Part shown: positions 1 to 7,748 of the stretch, in pieces
How the letters are laid out: each line of letters begins with the position of its first letter
Numbering within the stretch: position 1 is the stretch's first letter
DNA from: an uncultured Propionibacterium sp.
Lineage (GTDB): Bacteria > Actinomycetota > Actinomycetes > Propionibacteriales > Propionibacteriaceae
Direction: 5' to 3'
Length of the DNA: 64,000 nt
Assembly: GCA_938036835.1 (NCBI GenBank)
Contig: CALHWB010000054.1
Span: forward strand, 62,001-126,000
The notes under the pieces: model-generated
Database searches by the model: none
Told to the model about the DNA's origin: nothing
Seen by the model: only the letters and a program-made list of their open reading frames with translations
Program-made: the position numbers and the translations under genes

Positions 1-507
1 TCCCTCACGGGCGACGCGTGTCATGTCGTACATCGTCATGGCGGCGGTTGCCTTGATGCGCGGGTCAAGCGCTGCAGCGTTGATGGCCATGCCGCCCCAG
101 CCGCAGATGCCGATGATGCCGATGCGCCCCGCATCGACGTCGTCGCGGCAACTCAGGTAGTCCACCGCCGCCATGAAGTCCTCGGTGTTGATGTCGGGAG
201 AGGCCATGCGCCTGGGCTTGCCGCCGCTCTCTCCTGTGAAAGAGGGGTCGAAGGCGATGGTCAGGAAGCCGCGCGCGGCCATCTCCTGCGCATACAGGCC
301 GCTTGATTGCTCCTTGCAGGCGCCGAACGGGCCGCTTACGGCTATGGCGGCTAGCGCACCTTCCGCACCTTCCGGCTTGTAGAGGTCGGCTGCCAGCGTG
401 ATGCCGTAGCGGTTCGCGAACGTAACCTTGCAGTGCTCGACGCGGCCATCTCGCGGGAAGACCTTGTCCCATTCCTGCACGAGCTCGAGATTCTCGGTTT
501 CCATCAT
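1..507 (-). CDS. Alpha/beta hydrolase, dienelactone-hydrolase-like (partial, runs off left edge)
   Basis: Reading the minus strand from an ATG at 507 gives 169 open codons to base 1, so the C-terminal part lies outside the window. A purine-rich ribosome site (GAGGAGGAG) precedes the tandem ATG ATG. The protein has an alpha/beta-hydrolase plan: a substrate-domain strand region (KVTFANRYGITLAADLYKP), an oxyanion-type AVSGPFGACKE turn, and the nucleophile elbow GICGWGG around residue 140. The elbow carries Cys rather than Ser, as in dienelactone hydrolases. The later Asp and His of the triad would lie beyond base 1. It is divergent from a MerR regulator and separated by about 100 bp holding an inverted repeat, so it is probably that regulator's target. 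Substrate unknown. Pairing of this hydrolase with MerR is frequent in Coriobacteriia (from memory). Confidence 0.8.
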   Translation of the reverse strand, partial: MMETENLELVQEWDKVFPRDGRVEHCKVTFANRYGITLAADLYKPEGAEGALAAIAVSGPFGACKEQSSGLYAQEMAARGFLTIAFDPSFTGESGGKPRRMASPDINTEDFMAAVDYLSCRDDVDAGRIGIIGICGWGGMAINAAALDPRIKATAAMTMYDMTRVAREG

Positions 508-568
508 GGTGTCTCCTCCTCGGCTGGAAGCGATCCGGTTTCTGATATAACAAGCACCGTAATACATA

Positions 569-584
569 AACCTGACTTTAGGTT
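569..584. promoter_or_regulatory. Putative MerR operator (AACCT-N6-AGGTT)
   Basis: A perfect 5-bp inverted repeat, AACCT and AGGTT with a 6-bp spacer, lies between the divergent hydrolase and MerR genes. MerR-family dimers normally bind such dyads between over-spaced -35 and -10 elements of the target promoter and often of their own gene. AT-rich blocks on both sides could supply -10 boxes, but I could not fix a unique -35/-10 pair. Confidence 0.45.
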
Positions 585-607
585 AAGAAATATTTGGGGT
601 TGATTGC

Positions 608-1045
608 ATGTACACGATCGGCCAGGTTTCCGAGATGTCCGGCTTGCCCATCTCGACGCTGCGCTACTACGACAAGGAGGGCCTGTTCCCTGTCATGGAG
701 CGCAAGAACGGCATCCGCAGGTTCGGCGAGGCCGAACTCGAGGCGCTGCGCGTCATCGAGTGCCTGAAGAGGTCGGGGCTCGGAATCAAAGACATCAAGC
801 TCTTCACGCAATGGTGCGCAGAAGGGCCGGCAATCTACCCACAACGAAAGAAGCTCTTCGAACGCCGGCGCGAAGCCGTTCATGCAGAGATCGCCGAACT
901 GGAGCAGACGCTCGCCATGCTCGAATTCAAGTGCTGGTACTACGACGCGGCCATTGCCGACGGCAACGAGGAGCGCCTGGCATCCATGCTGCCCGACAAG
1001 CTGCCGCCCGACGTACAGGCGCTTTACGACGCTGCCCATAGATAG
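608..1045 (+). CDS. MerR family transcriptional regulator
   Basis: 145 residues, the usual length of the small-molecule-sensing MerR branch. The N-terminus is a canonical MerR winged helix (YTIGQVSEMSGLPISTLRYY, residues 2-21, then DKEGLFP and the wing NGIRRF). Residues 75-115 form the dimerisation coiled coil (RKKLFERRREAVHAEIAELE), and a CWYYDAA segment follows. The single cysteine in CWYY is not a metal-site pattern, so organic or redox sensing is more likely than metal sensing (inference). It is read away from the hydrolase at the left edge and would act on the shared intergenic dyad at 569-584. It is one of the few intact genes of the decayed left-hand region. Confidence 0.9.
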   Translation: MYTIGQVSEMSGLPISTLRYYDKEGLFPVMERKNGIRRFGEAELEALRVIECLKRSGLGIKDIKLFTQWCAEGPAIYPQRKKLFERRREAVHAEIAELEQTLAMLEFKCWYYDAAIADGNEERLASMLPDKLPPDVQALYDAAHR

Positions 1046-1657
1046 CTAGCTGGCTTATCTCCGTCCTTCCGAGCAACGAAGCCTGCACTCACCCCTGAGC
1101 ACAGGCGAGTACATCCTGGGCGCGCCCCGGCGAAAATACTCCCCAATAACGAAACGGCACGGGAGCCCACCAGATAGCACGGGACGACATGGGAAGGCAC
1201 TACGGCAGTGGGTACGGATTTGGCCTGTGACAGTTGAGTGGGAGTGAGCCAAGCGTACATTTCCCCAGCTAAGTATGGTAAACGTGCTCTGCGAGCGTTC
1301 GCTCTGCAAATTCTGCAGGAATAATGCGGTACTGGGCACACGATGTGAATACCATCAAGAAGGCCGGCTGCGTTGGTATCCCCCTGCGTTGATGCCGGGG
1401 CAGGAGGACGGGGCGTACCTCGCATCCCGCGACATCAACTGCGGCAGTGAGGATGCGCATACGGGGTAGCGATTCGACGAGGGCTGGTAGTCTTGCCGTG
1501 ATCATCCCGCATGCCGTTCCAGGCAGATTTGCGTAGGCGGCTTACGGGCTGGTTCGGGATAGCGGACAGATTTTAAGCCACCTGCAACTATCCCTCCTGG
1601 GGAATCGGGAAATAGTTAACTCGGGAAGACCCGGTTTACCGCGTTTTCCCAGGGAAA
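1046..1657. other. Gene-poor stretch in decayed island
   Basis: About 610 bp with no open frame that resembles a protein family on either strand. Short frames exist, including a cysteine-rich 64-codon one at 1275-1469, but none has a convincing ribosome site or recognisable product. Given the broken genes on both sides, this is probably eroded coding sequence. Confidence 0.4.
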
Positions 1658-2549
1658 GTGCAACTATTCTTTTCGCTCCGAGTGGAGCCCGTCTCAGCGC
1701 TCGCAAACGCGTCCGGGATTGGTCGTGCTCGGCCTTTCCGAGGAGGACGGCTTCTCGCCCGCAGAGGGCTTCGATGCGAACGGGGCATTCGACGCGATCG
1801 CAGGGGCATGCGCGGACAAGCTCACGCCGCCGATCCGCGCGGACATCAGAATCGCGATCTTCGAGGGCGCGCCCGTGGTCGTCGCCGACGTGCCGGAGCT
1901 TTCGCCTTCCTCCAAGCCGTGCTATGTAACCGGCCGGGGCATGTACAAGGGGTCGTTTATCCGAACCGGCGACGGCGACAGGCACCTCACCCAGTGCGAG
2001 ATCGACCGGCTCGTCGAGGAGCGGACGCAGCCCCACCACGATGCCGGTGTCATTGAGGAGGCGTCTGCCGGCGATCTCGATGCGGGCCTGCTCATCGGTG
2101 TCCTCGCAAGGCTAGCGGGCGCTTCACTCGCGCGTGTTCGCAAGCCTGTCAGACTTGCTCGAGACCGTGCCCTACGAGGAAGGCGGTGACGTCGCCGAGA
2201 ACCGTGGGACCGGGTTCCAACTCGTGGAGGCCGAGCTCGCTGCTGCCGGCATGAAGCCGCCGAGAGCGGTCGACAGGCCGCCCCTGTTCTCCCTCACGTT
2301 CGAGCGTGGCGAGCTGTCCGGAGCACGCGGGGATGCTCGAGGGACGCGTCAATACCGCAGAGGGCGATCCCATCATTGGATACATCGCCAGGCTCGGTCT
2401 CGCGCATAGTGCGCGAGACCGGAATTCCCCGCAGCACCGTCTCGTACCGCCTGAAGAAGCTTCTCGGCCAGGGCCTCGTCGTGGTCACCTCCGATGCTGG
2501 ATCCAAGCACAGCCCCGGACGGATGTACCGCATAGCGGTCGTGAGATAA
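1658..2549 (+). pseudogene. AlbA_2/Schlafen-type ATP-binding transcriptional regulator, frameshifted remnant
   Basis: Fragments in successive frames reassemble into one protein family. The first frame gives EPVSALANASG; a shift near 1710-1718 continues with LVVLGLSEEDGFSPAEGF, together the typical 'KAVSAFANTDGG-xLxxGv' core of AlbA_2 domains. The second frame then gives the KGSFIRTGDGDRHLTQCEI block. Another shift near 2120-2140 leads to NRGTGFQLVEAELAAAG, the C-terminal part of the ATPase-like regulator. A third, around 2330-2410, leads to a winged-helix end, GIPRSTVSYRLKKLLGQGL, with stop TAA at 2547-2549. The N-terminal DNA-binding start is missing. Intact relatives are about 400-480 residues and are often called RecG-like or ATP-dependent helicase C-terminal regulators. 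Non-functional with at least three frameshifts. Confidence 0.75.
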
Positions 2550-2585
2550 GCGGGGCGTAAGGTCGATCGAGATCGGAGGAGGAAG

Positions 2586-3128
2586 ATGGAATACGTGGCA
2601 TTGCTGCGCGGCATCAATGTCGGCGGCAAGAACAAGGTCGTCATGGGCGAGCTTCGCAAGCAAGTCGAAAGCATGGGATGCGCCGATGTTCGCTCGTATA
2701 TCAACAGCGGTAACGTGCTGTTCGAGGCAGATGCATCTGAACCCGAAATCTCCCGCGCCTTCGCGGCAATGCTCGAAGAGCGCTATCCTTTCCCAATTCG
2801 CCTTGCAATCCTGTCCCGGGAAGACTACCTATCCGAGGTCCCCGGCCTGCCGACGTGGTGGAACGAGCCGATCGCCCGCCGCGATGCGCTGTTCTTCACG
2901 CATGGAATGGACGCGCGGCATGTGCGCCGGCGCATCGAGGCTATGCCATTGGGTGATGAGGCAGTGCATTTCGGGAAGCATGCGGTGTTCTGGGGCAAGT
3001 TCACCGAGGCAGAATACCTGAAGACCGCATATCACAAACTGCTGATGCGGGAGGATTTCTATCCGCTGGTAACCATCCGCAACGGCAACACATTCGATAA
3101 GATCGCAAGGCTATTCACGAAGGACTGA
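2586..3128 (+). CDS. DUF1697 domain-containing protein
   Basis: 180 residues, full family length, starting at ATG with a GGAGGA ribosome site 7-8 bases upstream. The signature N-terminus YVALLRGINVGGKNKV and the following SYINSGNVLFEA block are diagnostic of DUF1697; the C-terminal half holds KTAYHKLLMREDFYPLVTIR and the conserved NGNTFDKI. The family is a small cytoplasmic alpha/beta protein of unknown function. No operon partner is evident: the upstream locus is a pseudogene and downstream is an unrecognised low-GC stretch. The intact frame within a decayed neighbourhood suggests recent arrival or selection. Confidence 0.85.
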   Translation: MEYVALLRGINVGGKNKVVMGELRKQVESMGCADVRSYINSGNVLFEADASEPEISRAFAAMLEERYPFPIRLAILSREDYLSEVPGLPTWWNEPIARRDALFFTHGMDARHVRRRIEAMPLGDEAVHFGKHAVFWGKFTEAEYLKTAYHKLLMREDFYPLVTIRNGNTFDKIARLFTKD

Positions 3129-3182
3129 AGCGGTTCGGAAAATTATTGGGCTGAGAAATGGAATCCTTATGTCCCTTCCTTC

Positions 3183-3425
3183 TTGCAGATCGTATGTTCT
3201 GGTGATATACCCGAAGATCGGATTCTCCGTATTCTCGAAAGCAAGAAAAGTACCTGCGGCACAATTGTTTACGCGAAAAGTGGTTCGCTCGAAAAAGAAA
3301 AAATGCAAGAAATCAACAGGTCTCACCATGTATCGGTGGTGAACATGCGCGGCAGGTTAGCTAATGAGGTTATTGTAATGCTCCTTGCTACATCATTTAC
3401 ACGAAAAGATGCGCTATCACGGTGA
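3183..3425 (+). CDS. Hypothetical small ORF, possibly a remnant
   Basis: An 80-codon frame starting at TTG. The frame is open from the stop of the upstream DUF1697 gene, and the extra upstream residues (SENYWAEKWNPYV) look protein-like, so this may be the tail of a larger lost gene. GC is clearly lower than in all neighbours (many AAA, ATT and GAA codons), suggesting a different origin. I recognise no family. The sequence has a charged helix (SGSLEKEKMQEINRS) and a hydrophobic helix (NEVIVMLLATSF). No good ribosome site is present. Weakly supported. Confidence 0.3.
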   Translation: MQIVCSGDIPEDRILRILESKKSTCGTIVYAKSGSLEKEKMQEINRSHHVSVVNMRGRLANEVIVMLLATSFTRKDALSR

Positions 3426-3597
3426 AACTGGGATCTCTGCCCAGGCCAGAAACGCTTTGCTTTGTCTACCGCCGAGCTTGATGGCGAATTCGGAATTGAG
3501 ATTTCCTGGGGACATGCCGGAAGACCGAGAGGCGCTGGGGTGAGCAGGCCGGCAGATGTCACGTCATTGTGGCTGGACTAACTCGCGGTCACCGGGT

Positions 3598-4236
3598 TCA
3601 TTTGTCCTTGTTCCTGATCCAGTAGTCGCATTCCTCAAAGCCATCGGCTACAGTATGCTCCCTATGAAGCGTTCCGCCGAACGCCTCCAAGACGACCCTG
3701 TCCGTTTCGCAGAAATACGGCATGAGCTCATCGTAGCCGTTCTTTTTTGCGAAGTCCGCTATGGGGCACCCCACGAGATGAATGCTGATCCCTTCCCTGT
3801 GCTTCCGCGGGTTGATTTTCATTCCCCATGTGTTGTGCCATGAGCCGTCTGCTTTGTGTTTATTCAGTTTCCTTGCTCTAATGCCGAACATGCCATGAAG
3901 AATACCCCGCACCAGTCGGTTGTTGAGATCGAGCTTCTCCAGTGGACGCTTGTCCCCTCTGCCGGCCATCATCATGCCGTAGCACATATCCGTGATCTCC
4001 TCGGGAGACATGGAGCGTCCCGTGCATTCATAATACGCAAACGCCGAAAGTGCGCCGTAGAAGTTCTCGGACATCGGGTTCTTCTTTCCGCCTATGCCCG
4101 GGGAACGCGCGACGAACTTGCCATACAGACGGTTTATCTCCTCGAATTTTTCTGCTGCGTCCCGCCCGGCGTATCGCTCTTCCAGGCGTGTCTTGATCCA
4201 TTTAGCGGATGCTGATGGCATCGGGTAGATCTCCAT
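3598..4236 (-). CDS. L-2-amino-thiazoline-4-carboxylic acid hydrolase family protein
   Basis: 212 residues, the normal length for the ATC hydrolase family (PF14196), whose founder hydrolyses L-2-amino-thiazoline-4-carboxylate in the L-cysteine pathway of Pseudomonas. The match rests on the overall layout: an N-terminal helical half with NRLYGKFVARSPGIGGKKNP and the ITDMCYGMMMA helix, then a C-terminal part with SWHNTWGMKINP, the hydrophobic GISIHLVGCPIADFAK and the late strands PYFCETDRVVLEAF and LHREHTVADGFEECDYW. Most family members, including many in Coriobacteriia, have no proven substrate. Start ATG at 4236 is preceded by GAGGAGAAACCG. It is monocistronic and intact, with lower GC than the right-hand part of the window. 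Confidence 0.75.
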   Translation of the reverse strand: MEIYPMPSASAKWIKTRLEERYAGRDAAEKFEEINRLYGKFVARSPGIGGKKNPMSENFYGALSAFAYYECTGRSMSPEEITDMCYGMMMAGRGDKRPLEKLDLNNRLVRGILHGMFGIRARKLNKHKADGSWHNTWGMKINPRKHREGISIHLVGCPIADFAKKNGYDELMPYFCETDRVVLEAFGGTLHREHTVADGFEECDYWIRNKDK

Positions 4237-4294
4237 CGGTTTCTCCTCGCTGCGGTGCCGGCTTCGGTGCTACGGCCCACCAGACTATTAGACC

Positions 4295-4904
4295 CTATGA
4301 GGAAAGCCGTGCGTGTAGTTGCTCGGCGTTTCTCCTGAGCTCGCACCGGAGTAAAGGGTGGATGAACTCGAACTCGTAATGGAAAACAGCGCTCCTCACG
4401 AGCGGGTGGAGAGTGGACGCGCCGTACCATGCGATGAGGTCCGCCACCTGCCCAGCGACGAGTCCGGCGGGCGGTGCCATGTGCACCAGCAAGGCGTCGT
4501 CGAACACGCCGACGCCTTGCGTGCGGAACCGCCCCGCTTCACCCACCAGGCCGGCCATCATGCTGCCATGTGTAAGTAATCAGCAGGTCGCCCACGCTCG
4601 TGAGATCGACGCTGGTCAGCAGGTCATACGCGGCGAACGCATTCCTCACCTCGTGGATTTCGCGCGGATCGCCGAGCGTCCGCTGCCCACTCAGGATCGC
4701 CGTCACCTGCCCCAAGGTGAGCGTGTTGTGCTCTATCGCCAGCGACGAATGGACCGTACGTATCCGGTTCTGGCGGCGCAGGTGGATGGCGCGGTCGCCC
4801 TGCATGAGCACGGATGCGCGGCCCAGTTCGTACGACGTCCGCGACACCAGTTCGGCGATTGGATCACTCATCGTGAAGGGCGGCTTGTAGTCAGATTCGT
4901 GCAT
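4295..4904 (-). pseudogene. Fic family protein, frameshifted and truncated
   Basis: The minus-strand frame from 4904 begins with MHESDYKPPFTMSDPIAEL and contains the Fic N-terminal hallmark HSSLAIEHNTLTLGQVTAIL followed by GDPREIHEVRNAFAAYD. It then shifts frame near 4560. The next frame continues as MMAGLVGEAGRFRTQGVGVF and reaches FEFIHP, exactly where the catalytic HPFxDGNGR motif should begin. The sequence then diverges into unrelated residues and stops, so the nucleotide-transfer loop is missing. Intact relatives are about 370 residues. The product could not AMPylate. It follows two small genes on the same strand that may have been its partners. Confidence 0.8.
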
Positions 4905-4913
4905 CGATTCTCC

Positions 4914-5033
4914 TCACGGTTGGCCTTCTCGATACGCCTGCAATCTCGTCGCCCTCGTCGGCAGGCGCGGGAGCAGGGGGAACCGCTCATGGGCGATGGA
5001 ATCGATCAGCGATTTCCTATTCGGTGCGGTCAT
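4914..5033 (-). CDS. Hypothetical 39-residue ORF upstream of the Fic remnant
   Basis: Starts at ATG 5033 inside the acidic tail of the preceding small-gene remnant (overlap of 17 bp) and stops 10 bp before the Fic remnant start, so the three form an overlapping array. The predicted peptide (MTAPNRKSLIDSIAHERF, then PLLPRLPTRATRLQAY) is basic and has no recognised domain. Fic enzymes are often paired with small inhibitory partners of about 50-70 residues, but I do not see the inhibitory S/TxxxEG/N motif, so that role is not supported. It may be chance or a truncated gene. Confidence 0.25.
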   Translation of the reverse strand: MTAPNRKSLIDSIAHERFPLLPRLPTRATRLQAYREGQP

Positions 5034-5246
5034 CGAACAGCTCCTCGTCGTTCGGGACCTCTTATACGGCGAGGGAGGTGAGCGAGGCCGACAAGCTCAC
5101 GCACTTTTCCTGCGCGATGGCCGCCAGCGCGTTCTTCATCTCCGGCGTCGCGGCGAATATGATCCGCTCCGTCTTCTTCGCCCCAAGCACGTGCTTCTTC
5201 GGCTCTTGGCCGTCCAGCAAAGTGCACTCTCCTCGGCTGTGCTCAT
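5017..5246 (-). pseudogene. Small DNA-binding-like protein, frameshifted and with internal stop
   Basis: From ATG 5246 the minus strand reads MSTAEESAL, shifts one base near 5226, and continues as LDGQEPKKHVLGAKKTE then RIIFAATPEMKNALAAIAQE and KCVSLSASLTSLAV. A TAA at 5062-5064 then interrupts an acidic tail, EVPNDEELFDDRTE, that ends at a natural TAG (5017-5019). The basic strand followed by two helices resembles small ribbon-helix-helix-like proteins common in Coriobacteriia (pattern recognition, not proven). Two lesions make it a pseudogene. It sits directly upstream of the 39-codon ORF and the Fic remnant, on the same strand. Confidence 0.5.
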
Positions 5247-5285
5247 TGTGACAACAGCGGGGACGATACGGTTTGGCGCAATGGC

Positions 5286-5453
5286 CTACCTGCGTTCGCC
5301 AGCGAACGCGTGAATGCCCCGGATGAGCGTCAAGACAACCGGGAGGACGACGACCACGAGGAAAGACACGTAGAGCGCAACTGACGTTCCGTACGCCAAC
5401 AGGGCAATGGGGAAGGCTGCTCCTGCAACGAAGATGGTCCTTGCAGCTTCCAC
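5286..5453 (-). CDS. Putative small two-helix membrane protein
   Basis: A 55-codon minus-strand frame from GTG 5453 to TAG 5286. It has two hydrophobic segments, TIFVAGAAFPIALLAYG and ALYVSFLVVVVLPVVLTLI, and a basic end (RGIHAFAGERR), consistent with a short integral membrane protein or the tail of a lost larger one. The ribosome site is weak. It is divergent from the aldo/keto reductase and shares its roughly 90-bp upstream region. No family recognised. Confidence 0.35.
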   Translation of the reverse strand: MEAARTIFVAGAAFPIALLAYGTSVALYVSFLVVVVLPVVLTLIRGIHAFAGERR

Positions 5454-5473
5454 AATCGCCTATCGTTTAACAG

Positions 5474-5502
5474 TTTACAGCACCTGAGCCACTATCTAAA
5501 TT
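5474..5502 (+). promoter_or_regulatory. Putative sigma-70-type promoter for the aldo/keto reductase
   Basis: TTTACA (5474-5479) and TAAATT (5497-5502) are separated by exactly 17 bp in an AT-rich island, about 40 bp ahead of the aldo/keto reductase start. No other comparably good pair is seen nearby. Confidence 0.4.
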
Positions 5503-5542
5503 GATTAATAAAGGAGAAACCACTAACAAGCAGGAGGGCAGG

Positions 5543-6400
5543 ATGAAGCGGATCAGGCTCAACGACGGAAACGAGATCCCAGCCATCGGGTTCGGGACCT
5601 TCCAGATACCCGCGGATGGGTCCACCTACGAGGCGGTAAAGGTCGCACTCTCTCTCGGCGTCCGCCACATCGACACGGCGGTCGCCTATTTCAACGAGCA
5701 TGAGGTCGGGGCTGCCGTGGCCGATAGCGGCATCCCACGCGACGAGATCTGGATCACTTCGAAGATGTGGCTTCAGGACTACAAGCACGATGAGGCCATG
5801 AAGGCGCTCGACCTGTCGCTGAAGAAGCTACAGACCGACTACATCGACCTGTACATGCTGCATCAGCCCTACGGCGAGGTCGCGGAGGCGTGGGCTGTGC
5901 TGGAGGATGCGCAGAGGGCGGGCAAGGTGCGCTCTATCGGCGCGTCGAATATGACGCCCAAGATTTGGGCGGAGTGGGTACCCCAGTTCTCGGTTGTGCC
6001 GTCCGTGGATCAGGTGGAGTTCAACCCCTACTTCCAGCAACGTGAACTCAAACCGGTGCTTGCCGAATACGGCACCAAGATGGAGGCTTGGTCGCCCCTC
6101 GGGCGCGGCGATGCAAAGCTGCTCGCCGAGCCCGTCATCACGGACCTGGCCGCCAAGTACGGCAAGGATGCCGGGCAGGTGGTGCTGCGCTTCATCAACC
6201 AGGAGGGTGTCATCGCCTTCCCGCGTTCGACGAAGCCCGAGCGCATCAAATCGAACATGGAGATCTTCGATTTCGAGTTGACCGGCGGTGAGATGGACGC
6301 TATGCGCGCGCTCGACAAGGGCTTCGGCACGCACGACCCCGACCGTCCCGGCCTGCGCGAGATGTTCATCAACGCCTTCGACGTCCACGCCGGTGAATAG
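5543..6400 (+). CDS. Aldo/keto reductase
   Basis: 285 residues from ATG 5543, chosen because AGGAGGG lies 6-7 bases upstream and homologues begin at this point. An NAD(P)H-dependent (beta/alpha)8-barrel carbonyl reductase of the 2,5-diketo-gluconate reductase type. The catalytic tetrad is visible: Asp in RHIDTAVAY, Tyr in AYFNEHEVG, Lys in WITSKMW and His in YMLHQPYG. The C-terminal cofactor site is AFPRSTKPERIKSN. The real substrate cannot be told. It is followed by two broken flavodoxin-fold genes and a broken SDR, a redox-enzyme group that may once have been one transcription unit, and is itself intact. Confidence 0.9.
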   Translation: MKRIRLNDGNEIPAIGFGTFQIPADGSTYEAVKVALSLGVRHIDTAVAYFNEHEVGAAVADSGIPRDEIWITSKMWLQDYKHDEAMKALDLSLKKLQTDYIDLYMLHQPYGEVAEAWAVLEDAQRAGKVRSIGASNMTPKIWAEWVPQFSVVPSVDQVEFNPYFQQRELKPVLAEYGTKMEAWSPLGRGDAKLLAEPVITDLAAKYGKDAGQVVLRFINQEGVIAFPRSTKPERIKSNMEIFDFELTGGEMDAMRALDKGFGTHDPDRPGLREMFINAFDVHAGE

Positions 6401-6456
6401 CGATACGGGGAAGACGGATATAGGTCTACCCAGATAATCCTGAAGAGGAAAAAGAT

Positions 6457-6620
6457 ATGGCTAAGGCATCGGTGGCGCATTTCAGCACGGGCGGTGTGCC
6501 GGCGACGTTCGCAGAGCAGCTTTCGGATGCGACCGGGGCCGGGGTGGGTACGGCGGCAGGTGTTTCGACGCCGATGCGGCGGTTACCTAGTCGAAGGCTC
6601 GGGCGGCTGAGTGGCTGTAA
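6457..6620 (+). pseudogene. Flavodoxin remnant
   Basis: The frame starts MAKASVAHFSTGGVPATFAE then QLSDATGAG, matching the first strand, FMN phosphate loop and first helix of flavodoxins (typically VAYFSxTGxT...A..I...TGAD). It then jumps to a short end with an in-frame stop (FDADAAVT, TAG, SKARAAEWL, TAA at 6618-6620) that resembles a flavodoxin C-terminal helix. About 100 internal residues are missing, so this is a deletion pseudogene. A good ribosome site (AAGAGGAAAAAG) precedes the ATG. Confidence 0.5.
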
Positions 6621-6647
6621 ATGGATAACGAAAGAAAGGAAACGAAC

Positions 6648-7221
6648 GTGAAGAACGTGCTTATCGTGTCCGGTCATCCGAGGATCGAAGACGACTCGGT
6701 GTCCAGACGACTCGGTGTCCAACAGGACCATCCTTGCGGAGCTGGCTGGACTCCTGCCCGGGGCGGAGATCGACCGGCTTGGCACGTTGTACCCTACCTA
6801 CGAGATCGACGTGGTGGCAGAGCAGGCAAAGCTCGTGGCGGCAGACGTGGTCGTGCTGCAATACCCCGTGTGGTGGTACCACTTCCCGTCGCTCATGCAG
6901 AAATGGGTAGAGGACGTGTTCCAGCACGGATTTAGCCACGGTTCGACCGGTAAGGCGCTTTCGGGCAAGAAACTCGTGGTGTCACTTACGACCGGCGCGC
7001 CCGAGGAGGCCTACTCTCCCGAGTCGGGGTTCGGCATTGAAACCTTCCTGGCTCCCGTGAAGGCCACCTGCGTCCTGACGGGTATGGACTACGCAGGCCA
7101 CGTGTGCACCTACGGTGTCTCCTACCTCAGCCACACCGACGCCGCCGCAAGGATGCAGATTGCGGATAAGGCGAGGGGGCACGCCGAGCGCGTCGCCCAA
7201 CTGGTGGGCGGGTTGCGGTAG
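6648..7221 (+). pseudogene. NAD(P)H oxidoreductase (flavodoxin-like fold), frameshifted by a 16-bp duplication
   Basis: From GTG 6648 the gene reads MKNVLIVSGHPRIEDDSVS, the FMN phosphate-binding N-terminus of the NQO/KefF/MdaB family, and is then thrown out of frame by a tandem 16-bp repeat (6689-6720). Removing one copy restores SNRTILAELAGLLPGAEIDR and the rest of a normal 190-residue protein. Family marks are VVLQYPVWWYHFPSLMQKW (active site and dimer loop) and GKALSGKKLVVSLTTGAP. Everything except the duplication is intact, so the lesion is recent or could revert by slipped-strand loss. A downstream start at 6715 would lack the cofactor loop. It probably acted as a soluble quinone or disulfide reductase. 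Confidence 0.75.
6689..6720 (+). repeat. Perfect 16-bp tandem duplication inside an oxidoreductase gene
   Basis: AGACGACTCGGTGTCC occurs at 6689-6704 and again at 6705-6720 with no gap or mismatch. Sixteen is not a multiple of three, so the second copy shifts the reading frame of the surrounding flavodoxin-fold oxidoreductase. Confidence 0.9.
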
Positions 7222-7254
7222 CAAACAGCGGCGAGAGAGCAGAACGGGAAACAC

Positions 7255-7745
7255 ATGGTTTGAGCGGGAAGTGCGTCCTGATTGCCCGGACGGGTTCAGG
7301 CATTGGCACGTCGAATGCCGCGCGGTTTGTAGAGGAAGGGATCTCAGCCCCTATTGTCGGCGGAGCGGAAGAGACTCCGGAGGAAGCCGCTGCCCGGCAT
7401 GACGGAATTCAATATTACGTCGCCGATACTACCGGGGAATCGGGCCTTGGCGCGCTCAAAACCGGGTATCGGACAGGTATCCGAAAGGCTCGGTGTCCTC
7501 GTAAACAACGCCGATATCGCGCCAGTTGGATTGCTGGGATCGGTTCCGGATGAAGAGACGGACAGGATCTTCGACACGAACGTGAAGGCGGTCATCGGGC
7601 TTTCCAGGCGTTCTCGCCGACGATCGGCTAGGCGAGGGGAGCATCATTCGGCATTGGCTCTGCCAACACCGGGCGCTTTCTTTCCGGATATGGCACTCTG
7701 CTCGTCGGCAAAGCCGTACTGATCGCTCTGACCAGGGCTTGGTCG
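7255..7745 (+). pseudogene. Short-chain dehydrogenase/reductase, multiply frameshifted
   Basis: ATG 7255 is followed at once by an in-frame TGA; one frame over, from 7260, LSGKCVLIARTGSGIGTSNA gives the Rossmann TGxxxGIG motif and FVEEGISAPIVGG the second strand. After a shift near 7450 the sequence RLGVLVNNADIAPVGLLG gives the NNAG-type motif. Another shift near 7630 leads to GSANTGRFLSGYGT, the position of the catalytic Ser/Tyr region, and ALTRAWS. The order matches an SDR of about 250 residues that now lacks its C-terminal third, with at least three lesions. It abuts the convergent XRE gene. Confidence 0.75.
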
Positions 7746-7748
7746 CGC

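Noticed and set aside
1275..1469. 64-codon cysteine-containing frame (CERSLCKFCRNN)
   Set aside because: Cysteine spacing hints at a zinc knuckle, but there is no ribosome site, no second half of the motif and no family match by eye.
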